From: an uncultured Micrococcales bacterium
GTDB lineage: Bacteria; Actinomycetota; Actinomycetes; Actinomycetales; Microbacteriaceae
Direction of reading: 5' to 3'
DNA: 64,000 nucleotides
Assembly (NCBI GenBank): GCA_903909605.1
Contig: CAIVWH010000018.1
Coordinates: forward strand, 1 to 64,000
Positions 7,987-16,339 of the stretch are shown here, piece after piece; the first letter of the stretch is position 1; the number at the start of each line of letters is the position of its first letter. Position numbers and translations under genes: made by a program. The notes under the pieces were generated by a model that was not told the DNA's origin, searched no databases, and saw only the letters and a list, made by a program, of their open reading frames with translations.

Positions 7987-9960
7987 TTAGTCGTTAGCTC
8001 CGCCGGCGAGCTTGCCTGAAATCGATTGCATAACACTGGTGTCGGCGAGGGTGGTTACATCACCAATCGGTCGATCTTCTGCAACGTCACGAAGAAGTCG
8101 ACGCATGATCTTTCCGCTTCGAGTCTTTGGCAGTTCCTTCACCACGATGATGGTGCGCGGGCGAGCAATCGGACCGATCTCTTTCGAAACGTGATCGCGC
8201 AGAATCTTCGAAACGTCTGCATCGTTGCCGGCATTCTCGAGTTGATTCTGACGCAAGATGACGAACGCGACGACAGCTTGTCCGGTGGTCTCATCCTTGG
8301 CGCCGACGACCGCGGCCTCGGCAACGAAGTGGTGCGAGACCAGGGCGCTTTCGATCTCGGCGGTCGACAGGCGGTGACCCGATACGTTCATCACGTCGTC
8401 GACGCGACCGAGCAACCATAGGTCGCCCTCTTCATCCCACTTGGCGCCATCGCCGGCGAAGTACTTGCCCTCGAAACGCGCCCAGTAGGTTTCTTTGAAG
8501 CGCTCCGGGTCGCCCCAGATTCCGCGCAACATCGATGGCCAAGGCTCGGTGAGCACCAGCAGGCCAGCGTGGCCGCGACCGAGTTCCTTGCCGTCGTCAT
8601 CCAAGATTGCAGCGCTCACACCAGGCAGCGGCACCTGAGCAGAGCCCGGCTTTAGAGTCGTGATGCCAGGTAGCGGCGAGACCATGATGGCGCCGGTCTC
8701 GGTTTGCCACCAGGTGTCGACGATCGGGGCGTGGCTGCCGCCAATGTGCTTGCGGTACCACATCCATGCTTCTGGGTTGATTGGTTCGCCAACCGAGCCA
8801 AGCACACGGATGCTCGACAGGTCGTATTCGTTTGGAATCTGACTGCCCAGCTTCATGAACGAACGGATGGCGGTCGGTGCTGTGTAGAGAATCGAAACGC
8901 CGTACTTCTGCACGATGCTCCACCAACGACCCCAATCTGGAGTCTCGGGTGTGCCCTCGTAGATCACCTGCGATGCGCCGTTGGCGAGTGGACCGTATGC
9001 AACGTAGCTGTGACCGGTGATCCAACCGACGTCTGCCGTGCACCAGTAGACATCGGTCTGCTCGTGCAGGTCGAACACGTTCTTGTGTGTGTAGGCCGCT
9101 TGAGTTAGGTAGCCGCCGGTGGTGTGCAGAATGCCCTTCGGCTTTCCGGTAGTTCCCGAGGTGTAAAGAATGAACAGTGGATGCTCTGCATCGAAGCCCT
9201 GAGCCTCGTGCTCGTCGCTGGCCTCGCCAACGGCCTGCGACCACTCGACGTCGCGACCTTCAACCCAGGCGACATCCTGGTTGGTGCGGCGCACCACGAG
9301 CACGTTCTTCACGCTAGGGCAGCGGTCGCCGGCAAGGGCCTCGTCAACCGCGGGCTTTAGCGCACTGGCCTTGCCTTTGCGATATCCGCCATCCGAGGTG
9401 ATGACGAGTTTGGCCTGTGCATCATCGATGCGCGACGCGAGCGAGTCGGCGCTGAAGCCGCCGAAGATGACGCTGTGCACCGCGCCGATGCGAACCACGG
9501 CCTGCATCGCGATCACGGCTTCTGGAATCATCGGCATGTAGATGGCAACGCGGTCGCCTGGTTTAATGCCGAGGTTGATCAGCGCGTTGGCCGTCTTTTT
9601 AACTTCGTGCAACAGTTCTGCGTAGGAGAGCTCGCGAGTGTCGCCTGGCTCGCCCTCGAAGAAGATTGCGGTGCGCTCGCCGTTGCCTGCCAACACGTGG
9701 CGGTCGATGCAGTTGTATGAGACGTTGAGCTGACCATCGTCAAACCACTTGGCGAACGGCGGGTTCGACCAGTCGAGGGTGCGTGTGAACGGCTTGTGCC
9801 AGTGCAGTTGCTTGGCCTGGGTTGCCCAGAAGCCCAGGCGGTCTTGTTTGGCCTGCTCGTAAAGTTCTGGCTTGGCGATGGCCTGTGCGCTGAAAGTCGC
9901 TGTCGGGGCGAAGTGGCGTTCTTCGTGAAGTAGATTGTCGATTTCGTGGTCGGCTGACAT
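7987..9960 (-). CDS. acs: Acetyl-coenzyme A synthetase
   Basis: Activates acetate to acetyl-CoA via acetyl-AMP. The 657-residue length is typical. Visible motifs are the P-loop-like YTSGTTGKPKGILHTTGGYL (about residues 245-265), the acetate-pocket region VDTWWQTETGAIM and DDVMNVSGHRLSTAEIE. The catalytic lysine lies in LPKTRSGKIMRRLLRD near the C-terminus, the usual site of regulatory acetylation. ATG 9960 is chosen because the family N-terminus (MSADHEIDNLL) aligns there; the longer reading from 10014 adds 18 atypical residues. acs next to the 6C RNA/tad locus is a recurring actinobacterial arrangement. Confidence 0.96.
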   Translation of the reverse strand: MSADHEIDNLLHEERHFAPTATFSAQAIAKPELYEQAKQDRLGFWATQAKQLHWHKPFTRTLDWSNPPFAKWFDDGQLNVSYNCIDRHVLAGNGERTAIFFEGEPGDTRELSYAELLHEVKKTANALINLGIKPGDRVAIYMPMIPEAVIAMQAVVRIGAVHSVIFGGFSADSLASRIDDAQAKLVITSDGGYRKGKASALKPAVDEALAGDRCPSVKNVLVVRRTNQDVAWVEGRDVEWSQAVGEASDEHEAQGFDAEHPLFILYTSGTTGKPKGILHTTGGYLTQAAYTHKNVFDLHEQTDVYWCTADVGWITGHSYVAYGPLANGASQVIYEGTPETPDWGRWWSIVQKYGVSILYTAPTAIRSFMKLGSQIPNEYDLSSIRVLGSVGEPINPEAWMWYRKHIGGSHAPIVDTWWQTETGAIMVSPLPGITTLKPGSAQVPLPGVSAAILDDDGKELGRGHAGLLVLTEPWPSMLRGIWGDPERFKETYWARFEGKYFAGDGAKWDEEGDLWLLGRVDDVMNVSGHRLSTAEIESALVSHHFVAEAAVVGAKDETTGQAVVAFVILRQNQLENAGNDADVSKILRDHVSKEIGPIARPRTIIVVKELPKTRSGKIMRRLLRDVAEDRPIGDVTTLADTSVMQSISGKLAGGAND

Positions 9961-10014
9961 CTTTGTCTCTCTATCATGCGAGGCGACACCGTCGACGCCT
10001 CTGCCTATTGCCAT

Positions 10015-10169
10015 AATGCCAGAAACCGCCTATCCCCTTAGAAGCTGGCGGGGATGTGGGTGCCGGGTACTTTGGACCCTGGCAAATCTAGGTTAAATCG
10101 TCAAATTCATGTGGAAAACGGGAATAACAAATCGCCTTGCGGCCTTATCCTTAACCAGTCAGTGAAATA
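10015..10169. other. Intergenic region upstream of the 6C RNA
   Basis: Together with 10247-10410 this is the longest gene-free stretch in the window (about 395 bases from acs to tadA). The segment should hold the divergent promoters of acs and the 6C RNA. An A/T-richer part lies at about 10090-10130, but no clear -35/-10 pair could be assigned. The open frame running through it has no coding character. Confidence 0.5.
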
Positions 10170-10246
10170 TCTGACTTGGCATAGCGGTTCCCCCCAACGC
10201 GCTATGCCCGACAGCGGCTCTCCCCCCAGAGCCGCTGTCCTCTTTA
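10170..10246 (+). ncRNA. 6C RNA (two hairpins with six-cytosine loops)
   Basis: Two adjacent strong hairpins each expose exactly six cytosines. Hairpin 1: a 9-bp stem 10178-10186/10200-10208, a bulged G10199, 3 more bp, and loop CCCCCC at 10190-10195. Hairpin 2: a perfect 12-bp stem 10210-10221/10228-10239 with loop CCCCCC at 10222-10227, followed by CTCTTT. This is the defining architecture of the actinobacterial 6C RNA family (mycobacterial B11/6C sRNA), which lies in the corresponding place near the tad locus in Mycobacterium. The C loops fix the strand as plus. Mycobacterial 6C is reported to pair with G-rich mRNA sites. The exact ends are estimated. Confidence 0.9.
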
Positions 10247-10410
10247 ACGGGGTATTTGCCCTGATTCGCGGGGCTTCGGCAGATTCTCGTGGTCGGCCCG
10301 GAACTCTAGGATTCTGGGGCCAAACAGTTCACAGGCCCAGAAATTGGGGAGTTTTCCACTATTTTCCTGGCGGCCAGGACTTTCGAGCGCCTCCGAGGCA
10401 TCCTTGGCGA
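10247..10410. other. Intergenic region between 6C RNA and tadA
   Basis: No gene was found here. The septum-site/ssd gene that precedes tadA in many Actinobacteria is absent. The stretch is likely the leader or promoter region of the tad locus; no distinct promoter or operator could be assigned. Confidence 0.4.
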
Positions 10411-11313
10411 ATGTTCGAGCACCCGACCCTTGCTGAGGTTGCAGGTTTGCCTGCGCTGGCAAGTTTGCTCGCCGAGCAGGGGGTTTCCGATCTTGTCTGC
10501 AACGGGCATGAGGCGGCCATGGTACTTCGGGGCGGCAATTGGCATTCCGTGCCGCCTGTTTTTGCCTCGGCCGATCAACTCGAGTTTGCCGCCCGCGCGC
10601 TCGCGGCCGCGGCAGGGCGCCGGCTCGACCTGGCTCAACCGTTTGCCAATTTCACCCTGGGCGCGAGGCTTCGAGTGCACGCAGTTTTGGCTTCTGCCAT
10701 TTCGTCAAACACGCTCCTGTCGATTCGAGCCTTTGGCGAAAGACCGTTCGGGCTGAAACAACTGGTTTCAATCGGGCAACTCGACGAGGCAACGCGCTCG
10801 CGGTTGGTTGAGCTAATGCGCGCTGGCGCATCCGTGCTGATTTCGGGGGCTAGCGGTTCGGGCAAAACTTCATTTCTGCGGGCACTGCTGCTTGAGGTTG
10901 AAAATACGCGCGTGATTTCAATCGAGGATATTGCCGAACTTCGACTTGGTTCACAAAGTTTTGTGTCGCTTACTTCACGCGAGTCAAATGTCGAGGGAAA
11001 AGGCGAAATCGACATGAACGCCCTGTTGGTTGAATCGCTTCGAATGCGACCAGATCGAATTGTGATTGGCGAGGTGCGCTCCCGCGAGTTAATAACTTTG
11101 CTGCAGGCCGCAAACTCGGGCCATGCGGTAGCCACAACTATTCACGCGAACTCTTCGGCCGAAGTTCTTGCGCGGCTCACCAGCATCGCTTCCGCCTCGG
11201 GCATCTCTTCTGAAACACTTCGGGTCATGGCGGCAAACGCCTTCGATGCCTATGTGCACATTGAAAGCATCAATGGTCGACGCAGTTATCGGCTGCATGA
11301 GGCAAAGCCGTGA
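10411..11313 (+). CDS. tadA: TadA/CpaF-type pilus assembly ATPase
   Basis: Cytoplasmic secretion ATPase that powers Tad/Flp pilus assembly. The 300-residue protein has a Walker A GASGSGKT (residues 146-153), an Asp box ISIEDIAEL (170-178), a Walker B-like RIVIGE (216-221) and a His box TTIHANS (242-248). It is shorter than typical TadA proteins (about 350-450 residues) because the N-terminal region is reduced. ATG 10411 is the first start giving family-like sequence; upstream codons run through the 6C RNA. It is followed six bases later by the TadB/C gene and heads a five-gene locus. Confidence 0.88.
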   Translation: MFEHPTLAEVAGLPALASLLAEQGVSDLVCNGHEAAMVLRGGNWHSVPPVFASADQLEFAARALAAAAGRRLDLAQPFANFTLGARLRVHAVLASAISSNTLLSIRAFGERPFGLKQLVSIGQLDEATRSRLVELMRAGASVLISGASGSGKTSFLRALLLEVENTRVISIEDIAELRLGSQSFVSLTSRESNVEGKGEIDMNALLVESLRMRPDRIVIGEVRSRELITLLQAANSGHAVATTIHANSSAEVLARLTSIASASGISSETLRVMAANAFDAYVHIESINGRRSYRLHEAKP

Positions 11314-11319
11314 GTCGCC

Positions 11320-12132
11320 ATGATTGACGCACGCACACAAACCGCTCGACTGGTTGCGCTGCTGGATTCCGGCATGAGTTGGCGAGCCGCCATCGCCGAG
11401 GTGCCAGCGTTAGAAGACTCGCGCCTGATTGCAGTTGACCGACTCATCGAACGCGCCGGGGTAGCCGCCGGGCCTCTGCTGCGCGGCCTGCTGAATCGGC
11501 TAGATGCCAGTGCCCAGGCGGCAAGGCGAGTGGAGTTAGCTAAGGCAGCACCAAGTGCAACGCTTCGGCTGGTGTCCTGGCTACCTCTGGCCGCGCTGAT
11601 TTTCGGGCAGCTGGCCGGCCTCGGCTCGCTCTCAGTGCTAGCCCGAAACCCGGTGGCCGTGGCTTCGGTTTGTCTTGGAGTTGCGCTGCTGATTGCCGGC
11701 CAAGTTTGGGCTTCAAGAATGGTCAAGCGGGCATTGTTCGAAGATGCCGACGACGGCTTTCGCTACCTGCTGATCGAGAGTTGCCTTAGAGCAGGATTTG
11801 AATTTACTCGAGCCTGCAATCTGGTGAGCGAAGAGCTCAGTCAGTCGAGGCTTCTGCCGACGACATCGACGTCGACGTTGCCTGTCGGTGAGTTTGACAA
11901 CGATGAAAGCTTGAACCAGATTGTCAAACTCTCCAATCGAACGGGGTCGCCGCTTGCCGACTTACTATTGGCGCTCACGCTTGATCGCGAGCAACAGCGA
12001 CTGCAACTTCGGTTGCAAAATCTAGAGTCACTCTCGGTTCGCCTGATGTTGCCACTCGGTGTGAGCGTGCTTCCGGCTTTTGTCTTGATTGCGGTTTTTC
12101 CACTTGCCATGTCTTTTGTGACGGGCGGTTGA
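11320..12132 (+). CDS. Fused TadB-TadC pilus assembly membrane protein
   Basis: The 270-residue protein contains two type II secretion F-like halves. The first (residues about 1-105) has LLDSGMSWRAAIAEV, ERAGVAAGPLLRGLL and then a membrane segment. After a second membrane helix (about 118-135) the second half has YLLIESCLRAGFEFTRACNLV and NRTGSPLADLLLAL, ending in a helix near 245-268. TadB and TadC are normally separate proteins with one such domain each, so this looks like a fusion that lost one set of flanking helices. They form the inner-membrane platform with TadA. Confidence 0.75.
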   Translation: MIDARTQTARLVALLDSGMSWRAAIAEVPALEDSRLIAVDRLIERAGVAAGPLLRGLLNRLDASAQAARRVELAKAAPSATLRLVSWLPLAALIFGQLAGLGSLSVLARNPVAVASVCLGVALLIAGQVWASRMVKRALFEDADDGFRYLLIESCLRAGFEFTRACNLVSEELSQSRLLPTTSTSTLPVGEFDNDESLNQIVKLSNRTGSPLADLLLALTLDREQQRLQLRLQNLESLSVRLMLPLGVSVLPAFVLIAVFPLAMSFVTGG

Positions 12133-12153
12133 TTATCAAGATGAAAGGAATTC

Positions 12154-12339
12154 ATGCATAAGTTGAAAGATGAAACAGGGGCCGCGACAGCGGAGTATGC
12201 GATTGCGACAATGGCGGCCGTTGGTTTTGCGGGGTTGCTCGTCATCATTATGCGCAGCGACGAGGTGCGACAAATCCTGTTTGACCTAGTTAGAAGCGCA
12301 CTAACGTTCACGAATCCAAATTCAAGCCCGGCTCCGTGA
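12154..12339 (+). CDS. DUF4244 small pilin-like protein (61 aa)
   Basis: The 61-residue protein has a charged start (MHKLKDETGAATAEYA) followed by one hydrophobic helix (about residues 13-35). This matches DUF4244, the actinobacterial Flp-like small pilin candidate found between tadC and tadE. The ETGAATAEYA segment resembles the region around the prepilin cleavage site of Flp pilins, with a Glu in the mature helix. It is probably the pilus subunit of this locus. It overlaps the next gene by one base at TGATG. Confidence 0.82.
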   Translation: MHKLKDETGAATAEYAIATMAAVGFAGLLVIIMRSDEVRQILFDLVRSALTFTNPNSSPAP

Positions 12340-12644
12340 TGCCGCTTCGCATCGAGATTCTCGACGACACAGGTTCCGTTACGGCTGAACTCGCAGTGGT
12401 GTTACCGAGCGTGATGGCCATCCTAGGGCTGGCCCTCGGTGCTCTTGGTCTGCAGATCGACCGCTTGCGCTTGGTCGAGCAGGCAACGCAGGATGCGCGT
12501 GCAGCCTCAAGGGGCGAGCAATTGCACCTTGCCGCGGCCGAGGTCTTCGACTCAGGCGACCTGGTTTGCGTCCGGTTGGCTCGCCAGACACCCTTCGGGT
12601 TCAGTCTCGGCGACACGGAATGTGCCAGAAAGGAGGGATCTTGA
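12339..12644 (+). CDS. TadE-family minor pilin-like protein
   Basis: The 101-residue protein has the TadE signature near its N-terminus: DDTGSVTAELAVVLPSVMAILGLALGAL (shown only in part by GSVTAELAVVLP), followed by a hydrophobic helix and a short extracytoplasmic domain. TadE proteins are pseudopilins of Tad systems. ATG 12339 shares one base with the stop of the DUF4244 gene, so coupled translation is likely; a GTG at 12336 is an alternative. It overlaps the next start by four bases (TTGA). Confidence 0.8.
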   Translation: MPLRIEILDDTGSVTAELAVVLPSVMAILGLALGALGLQIDRLRLVEQATQDARAASRGEQLHLAAAEVFDSGDLVCVRLARQTPFGFSLGDTECARKEGS

Positions 12645-13006
12645 CCCCCAAAGCCAAGCCCCGACTGGAAGGGAGTTCAGGCTCAGGCACGATTCTGGGG
12701 TTGGGGTTGGTGGCGGTCGTCCTTGCCGGTCTAATTTCGGCCAATATCGCGGCAAATTGGCTGGTTTCGGCCGAAAAGCTACAGGCCCAGGCCGACCTGA
12801 TTGCCTTGGCCGCCGCCGACTCGGCCCGAGGTCTAATCACAGGGTTCCCCTGCCAAACCGCTGGTCAAATGGCACATATCTATATGGTGTCGCTTGACTC
12901 ATGTCGTATTGTCGGTTTCGAGTCTTTTATCCGGCTGTCCGTGGCAGGCATCGGTCCGGCGCTCGGGGCAACCTCGAGAGCAGGGCCACCGCTCGCGGGC
13001 GACTGA
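12641..13006 (+). CDS. TadE-like secreted protein of the helicase/secretion neighbourhood family
   Basis: The 121-residue protein has GSSGSGTILGLGLVAVVLAGL as an N-terminal helix and then SAEKLQAQADLIALAAADSARG. This resembles the Rv3654c-type TadE-like proteins that close actinobacterial tad clusters. The TTG at 12641 is preceded by a strong AAAGGAGG (12628-12635) and overlaps the previous stop. An ATG 21 bases upstream (12620) is less likely. The function is probably in pilus assembly or export, inferred from context. Confidence 0.72.
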   Translation: MTPKAKPRLEGSSGSGTILGLGLVAVVLAGLISANIAANWLVSAEKLQAQADLIALAAADSARGLITGFPCQTAGQMAHIYMVSLDSCRIVGFESFIRLSVAGIGPALGATSRAGPPLAGD

Positions 13007-13016
13007 ACAAGGAGAA

Positions 13017-15713
13017 ATGTTTTTGGCATCACGCAAACTGGTCATCGTAGAGTCGCCGGCTAAGGCCAAGACCATCGCCAAGTATCTTGGCGAGGGGTTC
13101 GAGGTGCTTGCCTCGGTTGGGCACATCCGCGACCTGGTCGACCCTAAGGATGTTCCTGCCGAGAAGAAAAAGACCTCGGTTGGTAAGTTCTCGATCGACA
13201 TCGAAAACGACTTCGAGCCCTACTACGCCATTTCGGCAGGCAAGTCGAAGACCGTAAACGACATCAAGGCCGCGCTCAAAGATGCCGACGAGCTCTATCT
13301 CGCAACCGATGAAGACCGCGAGGGTGAGGCCATCGCGTGGCACCTGCTTCAGGTTTTGAAGCCGAAAGTTCCGGTCAAGCGAATGGTGTTCAACGAAATC
13401 ACCAAAGACGCAATCCAGGATGCCGTCAACCACACGCGCGACATCGACGAAAACCTCGTTCAGGCGCAAGAAACTCGACGCATCGTCGATCGCCTTTACG
13501 GCTACGAAATCTCGCCAGTGCTCTGGCGCAAAATCAATCGCGGCCTGAGTGCCGGTCGTGTGCAGTCACCGGCAATGCGTTTGGTTGTAGAGCGTGAACG
13601 CGAGCGCATGGCGTTCGTCGCTGCAAAGTACTTCGACGTCAAGGCGCTGCTTGATACCCAGGTAAAAACCGAGCCAGATTTCGAGGCGAAGTTGCTCTCG
13701 ATTGATGGCAAGCGCATTGCCACCGGTGAATCGTTCGACGATCGCGGAGCACTGAAATCAGACGTGCGCGTTTTGACCGAGGCAGAGGCAGTTGAACTCG
13801 CAGAGGGCATGAAGAGTGGTTCGGTCGACATCGAGGTCACCTCGGTCGAGGCAAAACCATCGACTCGTCGCCCCGCTGCACCTTTCACCACATCGACCTT
13901 GCAGCAGGAGGCATCGCGAAAGTTACGCATGTCTGCAAAGCAGACCATGGATACCGCGCAGTCGCTTTACCAAGACGGCCACATCACCTACATGCGTACC
14001 GACTCGACCACCCTTTCGCAGCAGGCAATCAACGCCGCTCGCACCCAGGCAGCCGAGATGTTCGGAGCCGACCTGGTTGCCGACGCACCGCGCGTTTATG
14101 CATCCAAGTCGAAGAACGCGCAGGAGGCCCACGAGGCAATTCGCCCATCAGGTGAGGTATTCAAGCGCCCGAGCGAGCTTCAGGGAGTGCTCTATGGAAA
14201 GGCCTTCGAGCTGTACGACCTGATCTGGAAGCGCACAGTGGCTTCGCAGATGCAGGACGCCAAGGTCTCAACCACCACCGCGCGCATCCAGGTTCGGGGT
14301 TTGAAGAGCGCAGACTCTGTCGAATTCACGGCATCTGGAACCGTGGTCACCTTCCGCGGATTCTTGGCAGCCTATGAGGAGAGCCAGGACGAGAGTCGAA
14401 ACGAAGACGACGGCGAAGAGCAAGAGTCGAAGCTGCCAAAGCTTGAAGTCGGTCAAAAGTTGAAGGCCATCGACGTCTTCGCCAAAGACCACCAGACCTC
14501 GCCGCCGCCGCGCTACACAGAAGCGTCACTGGTCAAGGCTCTCGAAGAAGATGGCATCGGCCGCCCATCGACCTACGCATCGATTATGTCGACGATTCTC
14601 GGCAAGGGATATGTAGTCAAGCGCGGTCAGGCTCTGGTGCCAACCTGGATCGCTTTCACCATCACCAGGTTCCTCGAGGCCAACTTCGACCGACTGGTCG
14701 ACTACGCATTTACCGCCCGCATGGAGGAAGACCTCGACGAGATTGCAGCCGGTGAGCGAGACAGGTCGACCTGGTTGCACCGGTTCTATTTCGGTGGCGA
14801 AGGCCTCGAAGGATTGCACGAGACGGTAGAGAACATCGGCGAGATCGATCCGCGCGCAGTGAACACCTTCACGCTCGCAGACAACATCAGTGTTCGCACC
14901 GGCAAGTACGGCCCATACATCGAGACCATGGTTGAACCAGGCACCGAGGGTGCCGATGAAAACGGTCGTCGCATTGTGAACATCCCAGAGGGGCTCGCCC
15001 CAGATGAGCTCACCGTCGATAAGGCGCAAGAGCTGATTGATGCCCCGGTGATTGCCGACCGCGTTTTGGGTCAAGACCCTGCCACCGGCTTCGACATCAT
15101 TTTCAAGGATGGCCGCTATGGCCCGTACATTCTTGTGAACGATGAGTCGGCCGAGAAGCCGCGCACCGCTTCGCTACTGAAGAACATGAGCCCCGAGACT
15201 TTCACCTACGAGGATGCGCTCAAGTTGCTCTCGCTGCCGCGCGTGGTTGGTGTCGACCCTGAAGAGGGCATCGAAATCACCGTGCAGAACGGCAAGTTCG
15301 GCCCTTACATGTCCAAGGGCAAAGACAGCCGCTCGCTTGCCAGCGAGGAGGAGTTGTTCTCGTTGACTCTCGAGCAGGCGCTCGAGCTCTACAAACTGCC
15401 GAAATATGGTGGTCGTAGAACAGCTGCAACTCCTCTCAAGGAGTTCGGCGAAGACCCGCTGTCGAAGCTAAACGTGGTGGCCAAGACCGGCCAGTTCGGT
15501 CTGTATGTCACCGATGGCGTGGTCAACGCAACCGTTCCAAAGGAAGAGCCGCTCGAGGAGATGACTCCGGATCGCGCATTCGAACTGCTAATGATTCGGC
15601 GCGAGAAGCTGGGCCTCGAGCCCGGCGAGGCACCCGCAAAAACTTCGCGACGCAAGACCAAGGCAACCACGACCACTCGCACGGTCAAGGCTGGAAGCAA
15701 AAAGAAGAAGTAA
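13017..15713 (+). CDS. topA: DNA topoisomerase I (type IA)
   Basis: Relaxes negative supercoils by single-strand passage. The 898-residue protein starts at ATG 13017, three bases after AAGGAG (13009-13014). The Toprim domain has KLVIVESPAKAKTIAKYLG (residues 6-24) and ATDEDREGEAIAWHL. The catalytic tyrosine is in HITYMRTDST (Tyr325). Four-cysteine zinc fingers are absent. The C-terminus instead has several GKYGPYI-type topo_C repeats and ends in a Lys/Arg/Thr-rich tail (about 30 residues), as in other Actinobacteria. It is followed two bases after its stop by tmk. Confidence 0.97.
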   Translation: MFLASRKLVIVESPAKAKTIAKYLGEGFEVLASVGHIRDLVDPKDVPAEKKKTSVGKFSIDIENDFEPYYAISAGKSKTVNDIKAALKDADELYLATDEDREGEAIAWHLLQVLKPKVPVKRMVFNEITKDAIQDAVNHTRDIDENLVQAQETRRIVDRLYGYEISPVLWRKINRGLSAGRVQSPAMRLVVERERERMAFVAAKYFDVKALLDTQVKTEPDFEAKLLSIDGKRIATGESFDDRGALKSDVRVLTEAEAVELAEGMKSGSVDIEVTSVEAKPSTRRPAAPFTTSTLQQEASRKLRMSAKQTMDTAQSLYQDGHITYMRTDSTTLSQQAINAARTQAAEMFGADLVADAPRVYASKSKNAQEAHEAIRPSGEVFKRPSELQGVLYGKAFELYDLIWKRTVASQMQDAKVSTTTARIQVRGLKSADSVEFTASGTVVTFRGFLAAYEESQDESRNEDDGEEQESKLPKLEVGQKLKAIDVFAKDHQTSPPPRYTEASLVKALEEDGIGRPSTYASIMSTILGKGYVVKRGQALVPTWIAFTITRFLEANFDRLVDYAFTARMEEDLDEIAAGERDRSTWLHRFYFGGEGLEGLHETVENIGEIDPRAVNTFTLADNISVRTGKYGPYIETMVEPGTEGADENGRRIVNIPEGLAPDELTVDKAQELIDAPVIADRVLGQDPATGFDIIFKDGRYGPYILVNDESAEKPRTASLLKNMSPETFTYEDALKLLSLPRVVGVDPEEGIEITVQNGKFGPYMSKGKDSRSLASEEELFSLTLEQALELYKLPKYGGRRTAATPLKEFGEDPLSKLNVVAKTGQFGLYVTDGVVNATVPKEEPLEEMTPDRAFELLMIRREKLGLEPGEAPAKTSRRKTKATTTTRTVKAGSKKKK

Positions 15714-15715
15714 GA

Positions 15716-16339
15716 ATGTCACGCGGTTTGTTCATTTCACTTGAAGGCATCGACGGAGTCGGAAAGTCGACCCAGGTTGACCGACTAGCCGAATTCTTTC
15801 GCGCTAAGGGCAAGACCGTAGTCACCACCTTCGAGCCTGGCGGAACCGAACTGGGTCAAGAGATTCGTCACTTGCTGTTGCACCGCAAAGGCGACGTCGC
15901 ACCGCGCGCAGAGGCGCTGCTATTTGCCGCCGACCGCGCACATCACGTAGCAACCAAGGTTCGGCCAGCACTTGAGCGCGGAGAGATTGTGATAACAGAT
16001 CGCTACCTCGACTCATCTGTGGCTTATCAGGGGACTGGTCGCGACCTGGATTTTGACGAGGTGCGTAACCTCTCGCTATTTGCAGTTGGTGGCTTGTTGC
16101 CCGACTTGACAGTGCTGCTCGATCTCGAGGCGAGTAAGGCGATGGCTCGCAGAAACAAGACCGGTGCCGAGCCCGATCGACTCGAGCGCGAGAAGATTGA
16201 GTTTTTCGAAACCGTTCGACAATCGTTCCTACGATTGGCGGCTGACGAGCCAGGCCGTTTCTTGGTGGTCGACGCCGAGCTGAGCCCAGATGAAATTCAG
16301 TCGGCCATCCGTGCGCGTGCCGAAAGCCTGCTTGCCTAA
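15716..16339 (+). CDS. tmk: Thymidylate kinase
   Basis: Phosphorylates dTMP to dTDP. The 207-residue length is standard. The P-loop LEGIDGVGKSTQVDRL lies at residues 9-24, FEPGGTELGQEIR follows, and the DRYLDSSVAYQGTGR motif is near residue 97. It starts two bases after topA and overlaps holB by one base (TAATG), so topA-tmk-holB is likely one transcription unit coupling dNTP supply with replication. Confidence 0.96.
   Translation: MSRGLFISLEGIDGVGKSTQVDRLAEFFRAKGKTVVTTFEPGGTELGQEIRHLLLHRKGDVAPRAEALLFAADRAHHVATKVRPALERGEIVITDRYLDSSVAYQGTGRDLDFDEVRNLSLFAVGGLLPDLTVLLDLEASKAMARRNKTGAEPDRLEREKIEFFETVRQSFLRLAADEPGRFLVVDAELSPDEIQSAIRARAESLLA

Noticed and set aside
10054..10410. Upstream extension of the tadA frame by 119 codons
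   Set aside because: It would translate through the 6C RNA hairpins and shows no similarity to TadA N-termini.
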